DNA of 64,000 nucleotides, from NCBI GenBank assembly GCA_029215795.1, contig JARDYH010000001.1:189603654-189667653 (forward strand), given 5' to 3'. Every line of letters starts with the position of its first letter. The first letter of the stretch is position 1. The position numbers and the translations under genes are program-made. The stretch is from Anniella stebbinsi (lineage: Eukaryota; Chordata; Lepidosauria; Squamata; Anniellidae). The notes under the pieces are model-generated. The model did not search any database, was not told the DNA's origin, and saw only the letters and a list, made by a program, of their open reading frames with translations. Positions 11,070 through 22,998 of this stretch are shown here, piece after piece.

Positions 11070-11700
11070 AAGCCTTATTATATTTATTTGTTTGTTTGTT
11101 TTAAGTATTTTATACCACCCTTTGATCATATTCCCAGTGCAGTTTATTAAAAACAAAATAACAATAACAAAAAAAACAATTAAGATGTAAATACAAAAAA
11201 CTAAAAGCCACAAAATTATCAAACAGCTAGCAAGATTAAAACAAAATTCTTCAAAAAAAAACTCAGGACTGCTATTGGCCTGACACCAAAAGGACAATAA
11301 AGTCAACATCAGGTGAACTTCTGTTTCACAACTGGGGTGTCACCATCGTGAAGGGCTCTGTGATAGCCATGCATTTCACCTCAGATGATGAGGGACACCC
11401 TTCACTGAAGATCTTAATTTAGAGGTAGGTACATATGGAGAAAGGTGGTCCTTCTAGTACTCTAGTCCTAATACACAAAGGGCTTTAAAGGTCAAAACCA
11501 ACTCTTTGAACTGGGCCCGGAAACAGACTGAGAGTGTTAGTGCAGTTGGCATAACACAGGCATGGTATGATTTTAGCATCCAATCCCAGTTAATAATCTA
11601 ACAGCAGTTTCTGAACAGTCTTCAAAGGGAGCATGGGTAACTGAAGCTATCTCTGTCAAGGTAAGTTGCAGCTGGCTGACCTGTCTAAGCTGGCTAAAAG
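11070..11700 (-). mobile_element. Degraded L2-like LINE 3' region
   Basis: The plus strand shows TTTATACCACCC after a (TTTG/TTTA)n start, then CACAAAGGGCTTTAAAGGTC, ACCAACTCTTTGAACTGGGCC and GGAAACAGACTGAGAG. This is the reverse complement of the L2 RT C-terminal block that reads KVLVLTYKALHGLG in the copy at 48481-51184. Reading frames are destroyed. Confidence 0.55.
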
Positions 11701-12394
11701 CACTCTGTGCCACAGAAGAAATGTGTTGCCTCTACTGACAAAGCTGTATCAAAGAGCACTCCCAACCTGCAAACCTGCTTCAGCAGGGAAAGTGCAACTC
11801 CATCTAAAAGAAAGAACTTCACTCCTTTGGGCAGACACACTACCTACCCACAGTAACACTACCTTGTCTGGACCGAGTACCGAGTATCAATTTGCTGGCC
11901 CTCATCAATCCCTTAGGGTGTGGCCAGTCACTAATTTGGCACACAGAGCTGGGTGTTAGCCACATGCCAATGACACTTCCCCTAAACTTACAGAATTCAA
12001 ATAACAGTGAGAAGGTTACTCTTATTTTTTTACTTTCCTTTTAGTTTTTTGCCCAAATGAATTTTAAAAAGACATAAATTAACTTTCTTTTGTGTTCCTT
12101 GAATTGATTATGAAAATATATATATATTATTTCTTCTACATATTTTGAATGACTTATAAGGAAAAAGTATGAATGAATTTACATGAGCACTGTTTGAGTG
12201 AATTATTAGAGACTGGTTATAAAGTAGAATAATGTGAATCAAGTGTATATAATCTTATGAAGACGTCTTTCAAATTATTAAAAAATTTAAAAACGCCAAC
12301 ACATTGTAGCGTAAAGCTCCTATTGCCTGTAAGTAAGCCTTAGGAGAGGCATTTCAACCTTTTAGAATGGGAAGAAAATGCACAAAAGCCAGGA

Positions 12395-15300
12395 AAGGAC
12401 AGATCGCGTCACTGCAACTGTGGTTCTTCACGTTGACATCTGTGCATTTACACATATGGACTCTGCACCTGCGAGAAGCCTCAATTCGGGAACTTTTTAT
12501 GGCTGAGGAATTTAGGCAAGAACCCCTCTCCCATTGTCCTAGCACACAAGCCCATAACAAGTTCCCATCTATTCCCCCAATTCCCTGAAACTGACATTGC
12601 GACCTCGCACTGAAGGAAACTACAGTATCAATTCTAAAATGGAGCCTGACACCGAAGTGGGGATTGGTGGTGTTGCGGGAATATTTCAGGTATGATCATA
12701 ACAATAGCTAGTGATAACAACATTTAAATGATTGAGAAACTAATATTGATTTCATGCTTCTAATAAAAACATGTATCTGTTCTCCTGTAAGATAGAACCA
12801 GCAATGTACTAGCTAGATGTGTTGAGCCTCATCATAATGAACTTTGGTCCACTAGCAACTATATGCATTCTGTATTGTTTTAGTTTATCTTGACCTCCAT
12901 CATTCATATGTGGCGCCTTTCTCTGTTTTGACTTAGAGACAAATTACATCATTCCTATGTACAACCCTGTATTATTGTAAACTTTCCCCTGGTACAAAGG
13001 TGATTCAGTACAAAAGGTTAGATATGCTAATTCTGATGTTTCCAGTTTCCTATATAAGAGTGATACCCTATATACTTAATTCAGTCAGAGGTCTATCTCT
13101 GGCTCCCTCAGCTGATGTGTCTTCTTCAATAAACCTATCTTTAAGAAACCAATACGTGAGTATCTTTGGTCTCCACTGTAACTGAGTTTAGTTGCTTGCA
13201 TGAATATAACTCCTTTGAAGTTATTGGGAGGGAAGTCACTGATCTATGGGAGGTCCCTTCCCATCTTAAGGTTATTCATCCCTAGTCTACATTTAGGCCA
13301 GTTACTGTATCAAAGCATTATAAATAATTAGAGTAAAGATCTTTCTCATAAGAGATCTGCGACAATAAATGACCCCTTTCTCATAAGAGGGAGTCATAGG
13401 CCTCCCTGGGGGACTCAAATTCCTGCCACAGGTGGACAGGTTGTGCAAATGCACAGATGACCACGCAAAGAACCACAATTACAGTAAGCAACCTGTCCTA
13501 CTTCTTCGTGGTCTCTGTATATCGCACATATGGGCGAGTAGCAAGCTAGCTTACCAGAAGTGGGTCAGTGTCTCAGCTAAGGAGCAAAGATAATAGCACA
13601 CATCCAAATGCACCGTCCTTTCGGGCCCTAACTTCCAATTGGTAATGCCATATAAAAGTCAATGGTTGTGACCAGGTTGCTTCTTGGCAGAAGTCGGGCA
13701 ACTGAGGAGGCAATTCCTTAAGTAGAATGGGCATTCACTGAACCCAAAAGCTGCAGGCCCGACATAGTAGGAGAATGGGGCTTATAAAGTAGATAATATC
13801 CCTTACATTCTAAAACATCCTGAGGAAGGACATAAGGATCCAAAACGCATCAGAGTTCTTTTATTGTATCAAACATCCTTTTTTCTATCCCTTTGACTTT
13901 GGCTTTTTTTTTGGCATTCTGACAGAGTATATGCCAGCTGTATTGTCTGTACAATCCATGCTGCTAGGCATTGAAGGGAAAGTGGCTGTCCTTTTCTTGT
14001 GCCTCCATAAAAGACAAAACATTTCGTGGATTGCCAAAAGGACTCTGTCTTTGCCTTATAATAAGCCAGAGCACGGCAGACATCTAGAGTATGCATCATC
14101 AACTCCAACTGAGATGTAGGGGAAGGAAAAATGCAGGCAAAACTATATCTTGGTTGAGGTGAAAAGACGAGATTAGCTTTGGTAAGAAAGCAGTATCAGG
14201 TCACCAAATCATTTTGCCCTATGGAAAATAGTATATGGAGGATCAATCCATAGAGCGCAAAGCTTACTGAATTGACAAGCTGATGTAATAGCTACTAGAA
14301 TTGCCACTTTCCAAGACAACAAACAGAGATCTGTCATTGCCAGAGTTCAAAAGGCTTAGACATCAGGCCTTTAAGGACCACCAAAAGGCTCCAGCAACGT
14401 ACAGGAGGATCAAAATTCCTTACCCCTTTAAGAGACTGTCACACCAATAGTTGTGAGGAAACTGAAACCCCTTCACATGGGAGAAGCTTGTCTGATACAG
14501 CTGCAATTTATATACCTTTAAAAATGGCAACTTCAATTCCTTATCAAAAAGCAACTTTGGAATGACTTTGAGCAAACACAATAAAGCATCTTCTCCATGC
14601 ATAGTTCCCAAAGTAGTAAAAACAGACCATTTATGGGCACAAGGTTTTCTTGTAGCTGGCTTTTTGGCTACTTCCAATACAGCCGCAACACTTAATGAAA
14701 AATGTGGGGCAATCCGAGTCAACACATCTCCATGCCATTAGCCGCAGTGTGTGAAGACTGGGGTGGTGTACTTGGCCTTGGTCCTGCAAGAGGAGAGTTG
14801 GTATAGAGGAAAGCCTGAGATATCGACCTTCCACCCTACAGAGCCACAATGGGTTGATCAGAATGCACTTTGTGTTTCCTCCATAATTTTCGTGAAGACC
14901 CGTGTGAGCAGAAGGAACAGGGGGAACAGGTAAAAATAATTCCTCATCCGCATCAACATGAAGGCATCGCTGAGAGATCTCCAGCTGACCCTTGCTCGAC
15001 TACAGAAAACCCGATATACTGTGTTGGCTTCTGTTGGAAAGAGATCAAGGAACAGTCCGCGGAGAATTCCTGGGTATAACTGCCACACATGCATTGCTTG
15101 AGACGAATGGCTGAGTGTGTCCCCCAGAGGATCCACAATCACAGGGATTTGATGATGTTATGTGGCAGTTGCATCTGCATCTGCATCTGATGTGCATTCT
15201 CTGGTGAACCAATGCTTTCAGAATTCAACTTTGCAGTGGCTGCATCTGAAGGTACACCCACGCAACCACTGATACATTAGCTGTCATGAGTTCTAGAAGC

Positions 15301-15800
15301 CATTGGATAGTGACAGCGGTGGCTTTCTCTTTGATACAGACTTCCTTCACTAAAGCAACTAAAGCCCATACCCTCTCCAAAAGTAAGTAAGCACAGGTAC
15401 AAGCAGAATCCAACACTTATATATACACTTATATATTATATACACTTATATATCTTGGAGGTGGAGGCTCACGCACACCATGGCCATACATTTCATAAAT
15501 ATGCAGGTGCCCATGGAGAGGCCAAATGATAGCATTTGAAACTGATATGCATCTGTTCCAATTGCAAACCGAAGGTAATTTTGGTAAGGTTTTTTGATTG
15601 CAATGTGGAAGTATGCATCTTTTAAATCCACTGAGTCCCCTTTTCCCAGTAGTGCTAGAATTCCTGATAGAGTAAGTTATGTGGAATCTTCTCATGGTGA
15701 TGAACGAATTTATATTCCATACGACACTGTGAAGTAGCAGGAGTAAAATCCAATACCAAGGGAACTGCTGTTGATGTTGTCTGATCACCATAAGAGCTAT
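12395..15800 (-). mobile_element. DIRS-type retrotransposon, copy C (decayed, 5'-truncated)
   Basis: The left terminal repeat (about 12410-12670) contains GTGGTTCTTCACGTTGACAT and CTGTGCATTTACACATATGG, as in copies A and B. The internal complementary region lies at about 13441-13560 (CAAATGCACAGATGACCACG, then CTTCTTCGTGGTCTCTGTA). Minus-strand tyrosine-recombinase remnants include LDVCRALAYYKAKTESFW (14108-13869). RT remnants include LKDAYFHIAIKKPYQNYLRF and FGLSMGTCIFMKCMAMV (15631-15446) and a VWALVALVKEV thumb-like piece (15416-15225). Many frameshifts and stops are present. No gag is seen, so the copy stops near 15.8 kb. A solo LTR has inserted at 12671-13430. Confidence 0.8.
12671..13430 (+). 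mobile_element. Solo LTR of an endogenous retrovirus or LTR retrotransposon
   Basis: The 760-bp segment starts TGTTGCGGGAAT and ends ATTCCTGCCACA, giving TGT...ACA ends that are imperfect inverted repeats (TGTTGCGGGAAT against TGTGGCAGGAAT). It is flanked by the 5-bp duplication GGTGG (12666-12670 and 13431-13435). A TATA box (TATATAAG, 13051-13058) precedes a polyadenylation signal (AATAAA, 13128-13133), so U3-R-U5 order runs on the plus strand. No internal coding region, primer-binding site or second LTR is present, which fits LTR-LTR recombination. A 5-bp duplication fits several LTR lineages, so the family is left open. Confidence 0.8.
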
Positions 15801-17439
15801 GATTCAGTGGTCAGGTAATTTAGGCTACAATCCTGTACCCACTTGCCTAGGACAAAGACACACTTACCTAGTAACATGAGTTTTTCCTGGGAAATCAGTG
15901 ATGCAGCTAATGCTACTGATGTTGTGCATGACTAGTGACACTAGAGCAATGTACTTTACATTAGCAATTATGCCCCATTGGATATTGCCCATTTATGTGT
16001 TTCAATGATATACGTATTCTCTCACATATTTCCAAGGGATAACAATCCGAAAACATTAATTACAACTTTGAAACTGCCAGGCTTGCCAAATATTGTATTT
16101 CCAATTAGCATCCATTCATTATTACTAATGAACTTGTGATATGGAAAAATTTCCATGGAAAAATAAAGCACTGGATTTTTTTCCATGGGAAATCGTCTGC
16201 CCCACAACACTGCACTGAACTCACTCGCTGTTGTGCTTCAGTTTGAGGGATTAAGCAGAAAAGAGGAACAGCTGAGCCCATTGGTAAATCTGTGTTTTTG
16301 ATGTACACATAATGCAGAGCTTTTGTATAAGCAATGGCATACACACTGGGCTAGTTCGCACGATCACCACAGCTCACCATGGCTTAATTAAGCCGTAGCG
16401 GGTTGCAGCGCATTTGGAATACTGTGGACATTTTGAATCTTCAATCCCCAGCGGTGGGTTCACATGGTTTATCATGTCAACCAAACCCTGTGTACCCGAA
16501 GTGTTTTCAGATACTGAAGTTAATGAGGAAGCCTTGCTCACACAAGAGCTCCACACATATATCACAGGTCCTGCAGTATTTTAGATCACGTTGATGACTG
16601 TCAAATAATCTTTTCATGTAAGAAAAATACTGCATACAACTCAGGTTTGTTCAGCACATATTTAACAGAAGGAATAAATTCAAAGTATAAATACTTTGAT
16701 TTTAAATAACACATTTACAAACCCCTAAACAGGCTTAGAATATGAGCAAACATTCAACTTCTATGTTACCTCTAAAAAAATGTATTTTTGCATCATATTG
16801 TCAGAATAAAAAGAATACTTGCTTAACAATGGTATTGTTTAGAATAATATATTGTATATGCAAGGCACTCTTTCCACTTACACTTCAGTAAATGTCAAAA
16901 CTTGCTGAAACATTAAGAGACAGTGAGATCATAGCTATTTATAGCTTCTGCAGTATCTGACTGCAGTGCCACGATAAAGGAATAGTATTTTTATTTAAGC
17001 TGTAACAGGACATACCTCAACATGGAATAACAAGCAAGACATAGCTGAAGATCACTACATATTAATCTATCTACTCTGTTATAAAGGCCTTTTTAGTAAC
17101 AGATAATTATAAAATGGTGAAATCTACGAAGCTAGACTATTAAGTCCAACTGAAAACAAAAACCAAACAGCTTCAAAACAGCATGTAAGCGTAGTATGGT
17201 TTAAGTTACTAGGCAAACTATATTCATACTGGCCTTCATAGTAACATACTAATTATTAGCTCTGTGCAGACAATGTTCTGATCTCAGGTGTTGTGGAGCT
17301 GTACACTACTTGCTCCACACTACAATGTGAGTTTCCACACACACCTTCCCTTTTCCGGAGATAACCATGGCTAGTGTTCCCTGTGTATTAACTAATCTCT
17401 AAAAACTGAAAGAAACGGAGAACTGTGGGAGTGGGAGGA
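15801..17439. other. Intronic sequence, mostly unassigned
   Basis: Around 16340-16560 there is a fragment with TAGTTCGCACGATCACC and CCATGGCTTAATTAAGCC, reminiscent of the terminal motif of the foldback family at 62.3 kb. It may be a degraded relative. The remainder is AT-rich, without recognisable genes. Confidence 0.35.
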
Positions 17440-17935
17440 GCATAAGGGAACCCAGTGCAAAATATGGTGGCCAGGTTGGTCACCGATACACCTAGGGGTG
17501 ACCATATCACACCAACTTTAAAATCACTCCACCGGCTGCCAATTAGTTTCCGGGCGAAGTACAAAGTGGTGGTTATTACCTTTAAAGCTCTACATGGTTT
17601 GGGTCCAAGTTACCTGCGAGATCGCCTTCTCCCATACAATCCGCCCCACACGCTCAGGTCCTCTGGGAAGAATCTACTACAGTCGGCCAAGACTAGGCTG
17701 ACAACCGTAACCCAGAGGACCTTCTCTTCTGCAGTTCCCAGACTATGGAACGACCTGCTGGGAGAGATCTGCCAACTTACCAATCTTCTAGAATTCAAGA
17801 GAGCTATAAAGACTGATCTCTTCCGGCAGGCTTACCCAGTCGAATTTAAGACTTTGTTGATTTTAATAATGTATTAATTTTGTATGTTTTTAATCAGTTT
17901 TATATATTTTGTATTGTTTGTTCCTTGATGCTATG
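17440..17935 (+). mobile_element. L2 family A LINE, 3' part of RT ORF
   Basis: The 140-residue ORF at 17455-17877 covers the L2 RT C-terminal domain: SLHRLPISFRAKYKVVVITF, KALHGLGPSYLRDRLLPY, TFSSAVPRLWNDLLGEI and LFRQAYPVEF, then a stop and an AT-rich 3' UTR. RT palm and endonuclease are absent (5' truncation). The reading frame is unusually intact for the fragments in this window, suggesting a younger insertion, but it cannot encode a functional protein. Confidence 0.8.
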
Positions 17936-18163
17936 TTTCCAAGTAGAATTGCTGGGAATCCAGCAGCACGGCAGAGACAACAGAAATGGCAAAGGACCCA
18001 TTCGGGGGCACATGCTGGGCTACATATGGCACACACGTTTAATGTGATGTCCGAACACAACCACTATTTCTCTAGTTCAATTGCTTTTTATTTTTTATTT
18101 ATTCATTATTAGAACCTTAAGGCCCACCAAACTTGCTGACTGCAGTTTCGCCATCATTTTGTA

Positions 18164-18550
18164 TTATTTGTGTAAGTTATTCTTGCCAGACGTATTGGTG
18201 TGATATACTATCTGTGTAATATATTCTCTCTGAGAGTTAGTGAAAGTTTTCCTTGATTGTGTCACCCATACTTTTGCTCTACTATCATCTTTCCATATTA
18301 TTTTCAGCCCATCTGACATATTCATATCCATTTCAACAATTTGTGAACAAATGTTCAAAATCAATTCTTTTGTATTAACCATATGTTCCAATAATATACC
18401 TTCAAATTTTGTTATGCTCCTAGTCAGAGTGTGTTTTACTAAAAGATGTGTAAAACAATGATGCATGTGATAAAGGATCATCCCAGTTATTTGCATTCCT
18501 TGAAAATTTTCTTCTAATTTTACTACGGTAAGGAGGGATTTTATTTTCAT
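18164..18550 (-). other. Unidentified 128-codon ORF
   Basis: The ORF is AT-rich with amphipathic composition (LTRSITKFEGILLEHM, NICSQIVEMDMNMSDGL, WKDDSRAKVWVTQSRKTF, EYITQIVYHTNTSGKNN). It looks more protein-like than chance ORFs nearby, but I do not recognise the family. It is surrounded by transposon sequence and has no splice sites I can defend, so a transposon-derived fragment is likelier than a host gene. Confidence 0.3.
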
Positions 18551-18869
18551 AGAAATCTCATTCTATAAAATCCCTTTTGTTTCCATTTTGCCCATTGCTC
18601 TTGTTTATCTATAGAAGAAAAATTTGGATGCAAGAAGAATGGAAGCAATGGAGATATCTTCAGAATTCATTTATTTTTTCATTGAGAAAATGTATTTTTA
18701 AAATAAATGAATGAATCTGTAGCAAAATGTCTTTTCATTACCATATTTCTGGGAAACTACAATTTGGCTCTTTCAAACATTTAGAAGCCCACTCCATGGA
18801 GGGTTATTTCCAGGGCACCTTTGGGCGACACAGAAGTGCTGCTCTGTGGATTGGATTATTTCCACTCTG

Positions 18870-19499
18870 TGGAGTTCTCATCTCTCCCCCCCACCTCTCA
18901 GCCCTCCCCACTGAATGGTGTTTACCTTACCAGGCACCGCCATTCCATGGGGAGGACCAGAGGGGGGAGGAGAGATGCACCACGTGGAGATGAGGCGCAC
19001 CCATTGCTGAGTGACAGCTGCAGAGGAAGAGGAATCCCATCTCTTGTCAAGAGGAGAGGGCTCCAACGGGGCTTCTTTCCCCGGCGATGGCCACTGTGAA
19101 AGATAAGCCATGGCTCCCACTGGGGAAAGAAGACCTGGTGGAGCTCTCTCTCCTCTTGACAGGAGGTGAGATTCCTCCACCGCCATGGACATTGCTTGGC
19201 AACAGGCGCGCCATATCTCCCATCATGGGAGACAACACACTTACCGGTTGTCGCTGTGCCTGGCGTGGAGGGACAGGCAATGGGGACGTTGCTCAGCACT
19301 GACGCATCCTTCACCGTGGAGAAACACACGCCATCCCCACCGCAGAAGCAAGGGGCTTCAGAACAGTCTCTTCGTGTGTCAGGGCATGCGATCCAGCCTC
19401 TGGTGAAGGACGCATCAGCACTGAGTGCCGTCACCCCTCACAGGGGATCACAGGGCTCAGCACTGATGTGTTCTTCCCCATCAGAGCCATGGCAACAGG
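18870..19499. repeat. Chain of long imperfect palindromes, left part
   Basis: Successive foldbacks were seen by eye. One has its axis near 18928: arms CATCTCTCCCCCCCACCTCT and AGAGGGGGGAGGAGAGATG. One has its axis near 19100: arms contain GTCAAGAGGAGAGGGCTCC and CTCTCTCCTCTTGACAGG, with GGGGCTTCTTTCCCC against GGGGAAAGAAGACC. One has its axis near 19221 (TCTCCCATCATGGGAGA). One has its axis near 19360: CTCAGCACTGACGCATCCTT against GAAGGACGCATCAGCACTGAG. The left arm of a fifth (CAGAGCCATGGCAACAG) ends where DIRS copy A begins. Mirror-image ORFs on both strands are a by-product. No transposase was seen. Confidence 0.7.
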
Positions 19500-19695
19500 G
19501 AAATGCAGGTTGCTTACCTGTAACCGTAGTTCTTCGAGTGGTCATCTGTGCAGTCACACACTATGGGCTCGCGCCGGCGCCGAGACTCATTTCGGAAACT
19601 TCTAAAGCCTAGACTATTGGCGGAAACCCCTCCCCCACCGTCCTATCGTGCATGCTCGGGTTCCCGCTCACCTCAGTTCTATGAGACCGAATTGC
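19500..19695. repeat. DIRS copy A left inverted terminal repeat
   Basis: The repeat begins about GAAATGCAGGTTGCTTACC. From about 19555 it mirrors the right end: TCACACACTATGGGC, then GAGACTCATTTCGGAAACTTC, AAAGCCTAGACT and CCCCTCCCCCACCGTCCTAT here are found reverse-complemented at about 25205-25305. The outer 55 bases are not present at the right end but are copied, inverted, in the internal complementary region. Confidence 0.85.
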
Positions 19696-19812
19696 CTCGC
19701 GAACAAGATAAGTATGAGACCCATAAACTATGCACGTAAGCAAATATGCATGCATGGCGATAGCTATGTGGACCCGGCCAACAGCGAGGTCTAGAGGGGA
19801 CGGTGGGTGGGT

Positions 19813-19912
19813 TGTGTGACTGCACAGATGACCACTCGAAGAACTACGGTTACAGGTAAGCAACCTGCATTTCCTCTTTGTGGTCTCTGTGCATCACACA
19901 CTATGGGCGAGT
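19813..19912. repeat. DIRS copy A internal complementary region
   Basis: The first part is the reverse complement of the element's left tip (GTGTGACTGCACAGATGACC, then GAAGAACTACGGTTACAGG and TAAGCAACCTGCATTTC). It runs directly into the reverse complement of the right tip (CTTTGTGGTCTCTGTGCATC, then ACACACTATGGGC). This places a copy of the joined ends inside the element, the arrangement thought to guide circularisation in DIRS replication. The junction near 19870-19874 also predicts the exact element ends (about 19500 and about 25324). Confidence 0.85.
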
Positions 19913-19956
19913 AATCAGCAAACCACTTACCGGTGGAGGGTAGACTCGCTGGTGAC

Positions 19957-21080
19957 TCACTGGAGGACAGAGGACAAGACGGCCTGTCCAAAGGAGGAGT
20001 CCGCTCTGGCCCAAACATCCAGTTTATAATGCGACACGAAGGTGGATGCATTTGACCATGTAGCTGCTCTACCCAGGTCAGGAATCGCGATTCCATGGTC
20101 CAAAGCTGTAGACGTAGACAGAGCCCTTGTGGAATGTGCTTTTAGCCCATCCGGGGGTTCTTTGCCCGCTAATTGGTAAGCCAAAGTGATAGTCTGGACC
20201 ACCCACTTGGAGAACCTCTGAGAGGACACCAGCTGACCTTTAGTCTTGCCTCCATAGCAGACAAAAAGGTGGTCCGACTTCCAATAAGAAGCTGTCCTGG
20301 ACCTGTAAAAGGCCAATGCCCGGTGTACGTCGAGAGAGTGGAGCTTGGTGGACAAGGGGTCTGAAGATGGTTGGAAAAATGTAGGGAGTACTATTCTCTG
20401 GTTGAGGTGGAAGCCTGAGATGACCTTAGGTCGGAAAGAAGGACCTGGTCTCATGACGACTTTGTCGCGAAAAAACTGGGTGTTAAGGAGGGTCGGCCAT
20501 AAGGGTGCACAATTCAGAGCTTCTCCTCGCTGACGTTATTGCGACAAGGAAAGCGACCTTAAGCATCAACAGCCTGGTGGAGACAGTGGCCAATGGTTCG
20601 AAAGGCTTATTCGTCAAAGCCACGAAGACAACTGACAGACTCCATTGAGGAATTACAGAACGCAGTGGTGGGCGTAAGTTCCTCAAGCCCCTGAGAAATT
20701 GTTTTGACAGTGGGTGAGTGAGGGCTAAAAAACCCTGTAGGAAGTCATGATGGGTTGAAACTGCAGCGAGGTAAGCCTTTATAGAGGTAGGTTTCAGACC
20801 TGCTGCGTAGAGGGAGTGTAAGAAGGTAAGGATGTCGGCGATGCCGCAAGTCGTAGGGTTTAAGTCCCTGTCAGTGATAAATTTGGCAAACTTGTTCCAT
20901 TTGCTATCGTAGGATGCCCTCGTAGAGGGCTTTCTGGCCTGAAGCAGGACAGCCTGTATGGAGGGTGGGAGAGCTATGTTTCGCCACAACGCCGGATTCG
21001 CCAGGCTGTGAGCCTGAGTTGGGGTAGGTCTGGGTGAAGAATTAGGCCCCGTTCCTTGGAAATTAAGTCTGGAATCGCTG
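19957..21080 (-). pseudogene. DIRS copy A tyrosine recombinase (frameshifted)
   Basis: The N-terminal part (about 21080-20483) carries the SAM-like core-binding domain: RASYDSKWNKFAKFI, ADILTFLHSLYAAGLKPTSI and KAYLAAVSTHHDFL. It also has the first catalytic arginine region ITSARRSSELCTL. A one-base frameshift near 20485 (at DPP-stop) separates it from the C-terminal part (20454-19957). That part holds the HxxR box (AHSTRAL, H107 and R110 of this ORF) and the nucleophile region STFVSHYKLDV (Y143). All catalytic positions expected of the family are visible, so only the frameshift looks disabling. The enzyme would integrate circular element DNA. Confidence 0.85.
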
Positions 21081-22998
21081 GGAGGCAAAGATACTCCCCT
21101 TTGGACAAGTGGAGTAATGGGGTGAACCACAGTTGGCGTGGCCACCACGGAGTTATCAGTATGGTGCTCGTCCACCCGTTGGAGAGTTTGGCGACAACCT
21201 TGGCAATTAGTGGGAAGGGGGGGAGTGCGTAGGCTAGACCGTTCCCCCAGGGTGTGTTGAAGGCGTCTCCTAGGGAGTGTTCGCCCATTCCCGCTCTCGT
21301 GCAGAAGGCGGGGCAGACTCTGGAGGCGAATAAATCGAGGACTGATGTTCCCCACTTGGTGAACAATAGGTTCAGGGCTTGAGGGGATAAGGCCCACTCG
21401 TGTGTGTCTTGAAAGAGCCGACTGAGGGCATCTGCCTGCACGTTGTCTGTTCCTACTATTTGGATAGCTGAGAGAAGCATCCGGTACCTGATTGCCCAAT
21501 TGAAAATTTCCAACGTTAGTCGCAGGAGGTCCGGTGATCGGGTTCCTCCTTCCTTGTTGATGTACCAGACCACTGTTGTATTGTCGGAGACAATCCGGAC
21601 GTGGTGGCCTTGGAGGTGTTTTCTGAACGCGCGGAGGGCTTTTTGAACTGCTAGTAGCTCCAGGATGTTTATGTGCGACATCTGCTCGTTGGCAGACCAT
21701 TTCCCTTGGATTCTCAAGAGGTCGCAGTGTGCGCCCCATCCCGTTAAGGAGGCATCTGACGTGAGAGTCCTGGTTGGCTCTAGTTCCGCAAATGGAAGGC
21801 CCACGCCCAGATTGTCAGGCAGCATCCACCATGTGAGAGTTGAGCGTAGGGTGCGATGGAGAGGAAGTTTCACTGAGTTCGAAGTCTCGCAACGGTCGCG
21901 ATTGGATAGTAGAAATTGCTGAAGTGGTCTCATTCTTAGTCGCGCCCACCGCACGACATATACTGATGAGGCCATGAGTCCTAGCAGCCTCTGGATGAGG
22001 CGCACCGAGACGTTTGTGGAGTTGTGGAGTAGGCGAGAGAGGCGACATATCGTGTCCATTCGGTCATGCGGGAGCGTCGCTCTCCCAAGCGTGGAATCCA
22101 GGTGGACCCCAATAAATTGGATAGTTTGTGTAGGTGTGAAGATAGATTTTTCGTAGTTGATGACCAGGCCCAGCCGCTGAAGTAGGTCCCTACTTGTAGG
22201 CACGAGGGGGAGACTATCAACCAATCGTCCAGGTAAGGATAAAGCTCCACCCCAGATGTTCGAAGAAAAGCGCATACCGCTGCCATACACTTTGTGAATA
22301 CTCTGTGTGCAGTCTTGAGGCCAAAGGGGAGGATGGTAAATTGATACGCCTGTTGTCCGACCATAAACCTGAGGAAGCGCTGGTGTGCTCTGTGGATGGC
22401 GATATGAAAATAACAGTCCTTCAGGTCTATGAGCGTGAACCACTGGTTGAGTCGGAGTAGGGGAAGGATGAGAGCTAGTGTGACCATCCGGAATTTCTTG
22501 GCAACGATGAATTCGTTGAGGGATCTCAGATCCTCCGTCTCGCTTTGGTACTGTAAAGTAGCGGGAGTAGAAGCCGTCCCGTAGAGCGCTGTGGTGGACT
22601 GGGACAATAGCTCCGTTGAGAAGGAGGGTGGATACCTCCTGATGCAGTGTTTCTGAAGGTTGTGTGATTTTTATAGTCCCGGGAGGGGGAGGGGAGATGA
22701 ACTCTATCCAATAGCCGTGTCGTATTACGTTGAGGACCCATCTGTCTGAGGTTATTTGAGTCCAAGCTGCGAGATATCCATGGAGGCGATTGAAAAAGGG
22801 GTGTGGGGGGGGCAGGTAATAAGTCAAAGGCGCTGCTTCTGGGACGTGTCCTGTCTGGGACGGCTTTGCCTGAAACGACCTGGTTGATAACCTTTTTTCT
22901 GTGGAAAAGCAGGTTGCGTTGACTGCTGGAAGCGCTGCTGTTGCTGGCGGCCAGAGAATGGACGTGGCGGGTAGAACTGTTGACGTCCCCATCTCCAT
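20974..22998 (-). pseudogene. DIRS copy A pol: RT, RNase H, methylase-like domain
   Basis: The ORF is 674 codons. Residues about 55-156 hold the DIRS pre-RT region (WIEFISPPPPGTI, SRYFTVPKRDGG). The RT palm continues in a second frame (22547-22205), with LIDLKDCYFHIAIHRAHQRF, LPFGLKTAHRVFTKCMA and the catalytic YLDD box near 22235-22224. The main frame resumes at SRDLLQRLGLVINYEKS. Two compensating frameshifts (about 22540 and 22205) thus leave residues about 157-263 of the long ORF as nonsense. RNase H has D415 (TSDAS), E447 (ILELLA), D472 (VSDNTTV) and D523 (VQADALSR). Residues about 540-635 (DLFASRVCP, PPFPLIAKVV, LITPWWPRQLWF) match the DIRS methyltransferase-like domain. It overlaps gag upstream and the recombinase downstream. 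Confidence 0.88.

Noticed and set aside
18922..19612. ORFs of 148-170 codons on both strands
   Set aside because: They overlap the palindrome chain and are mirror images of each other; composition and lack of any motif point to foldback by-products.
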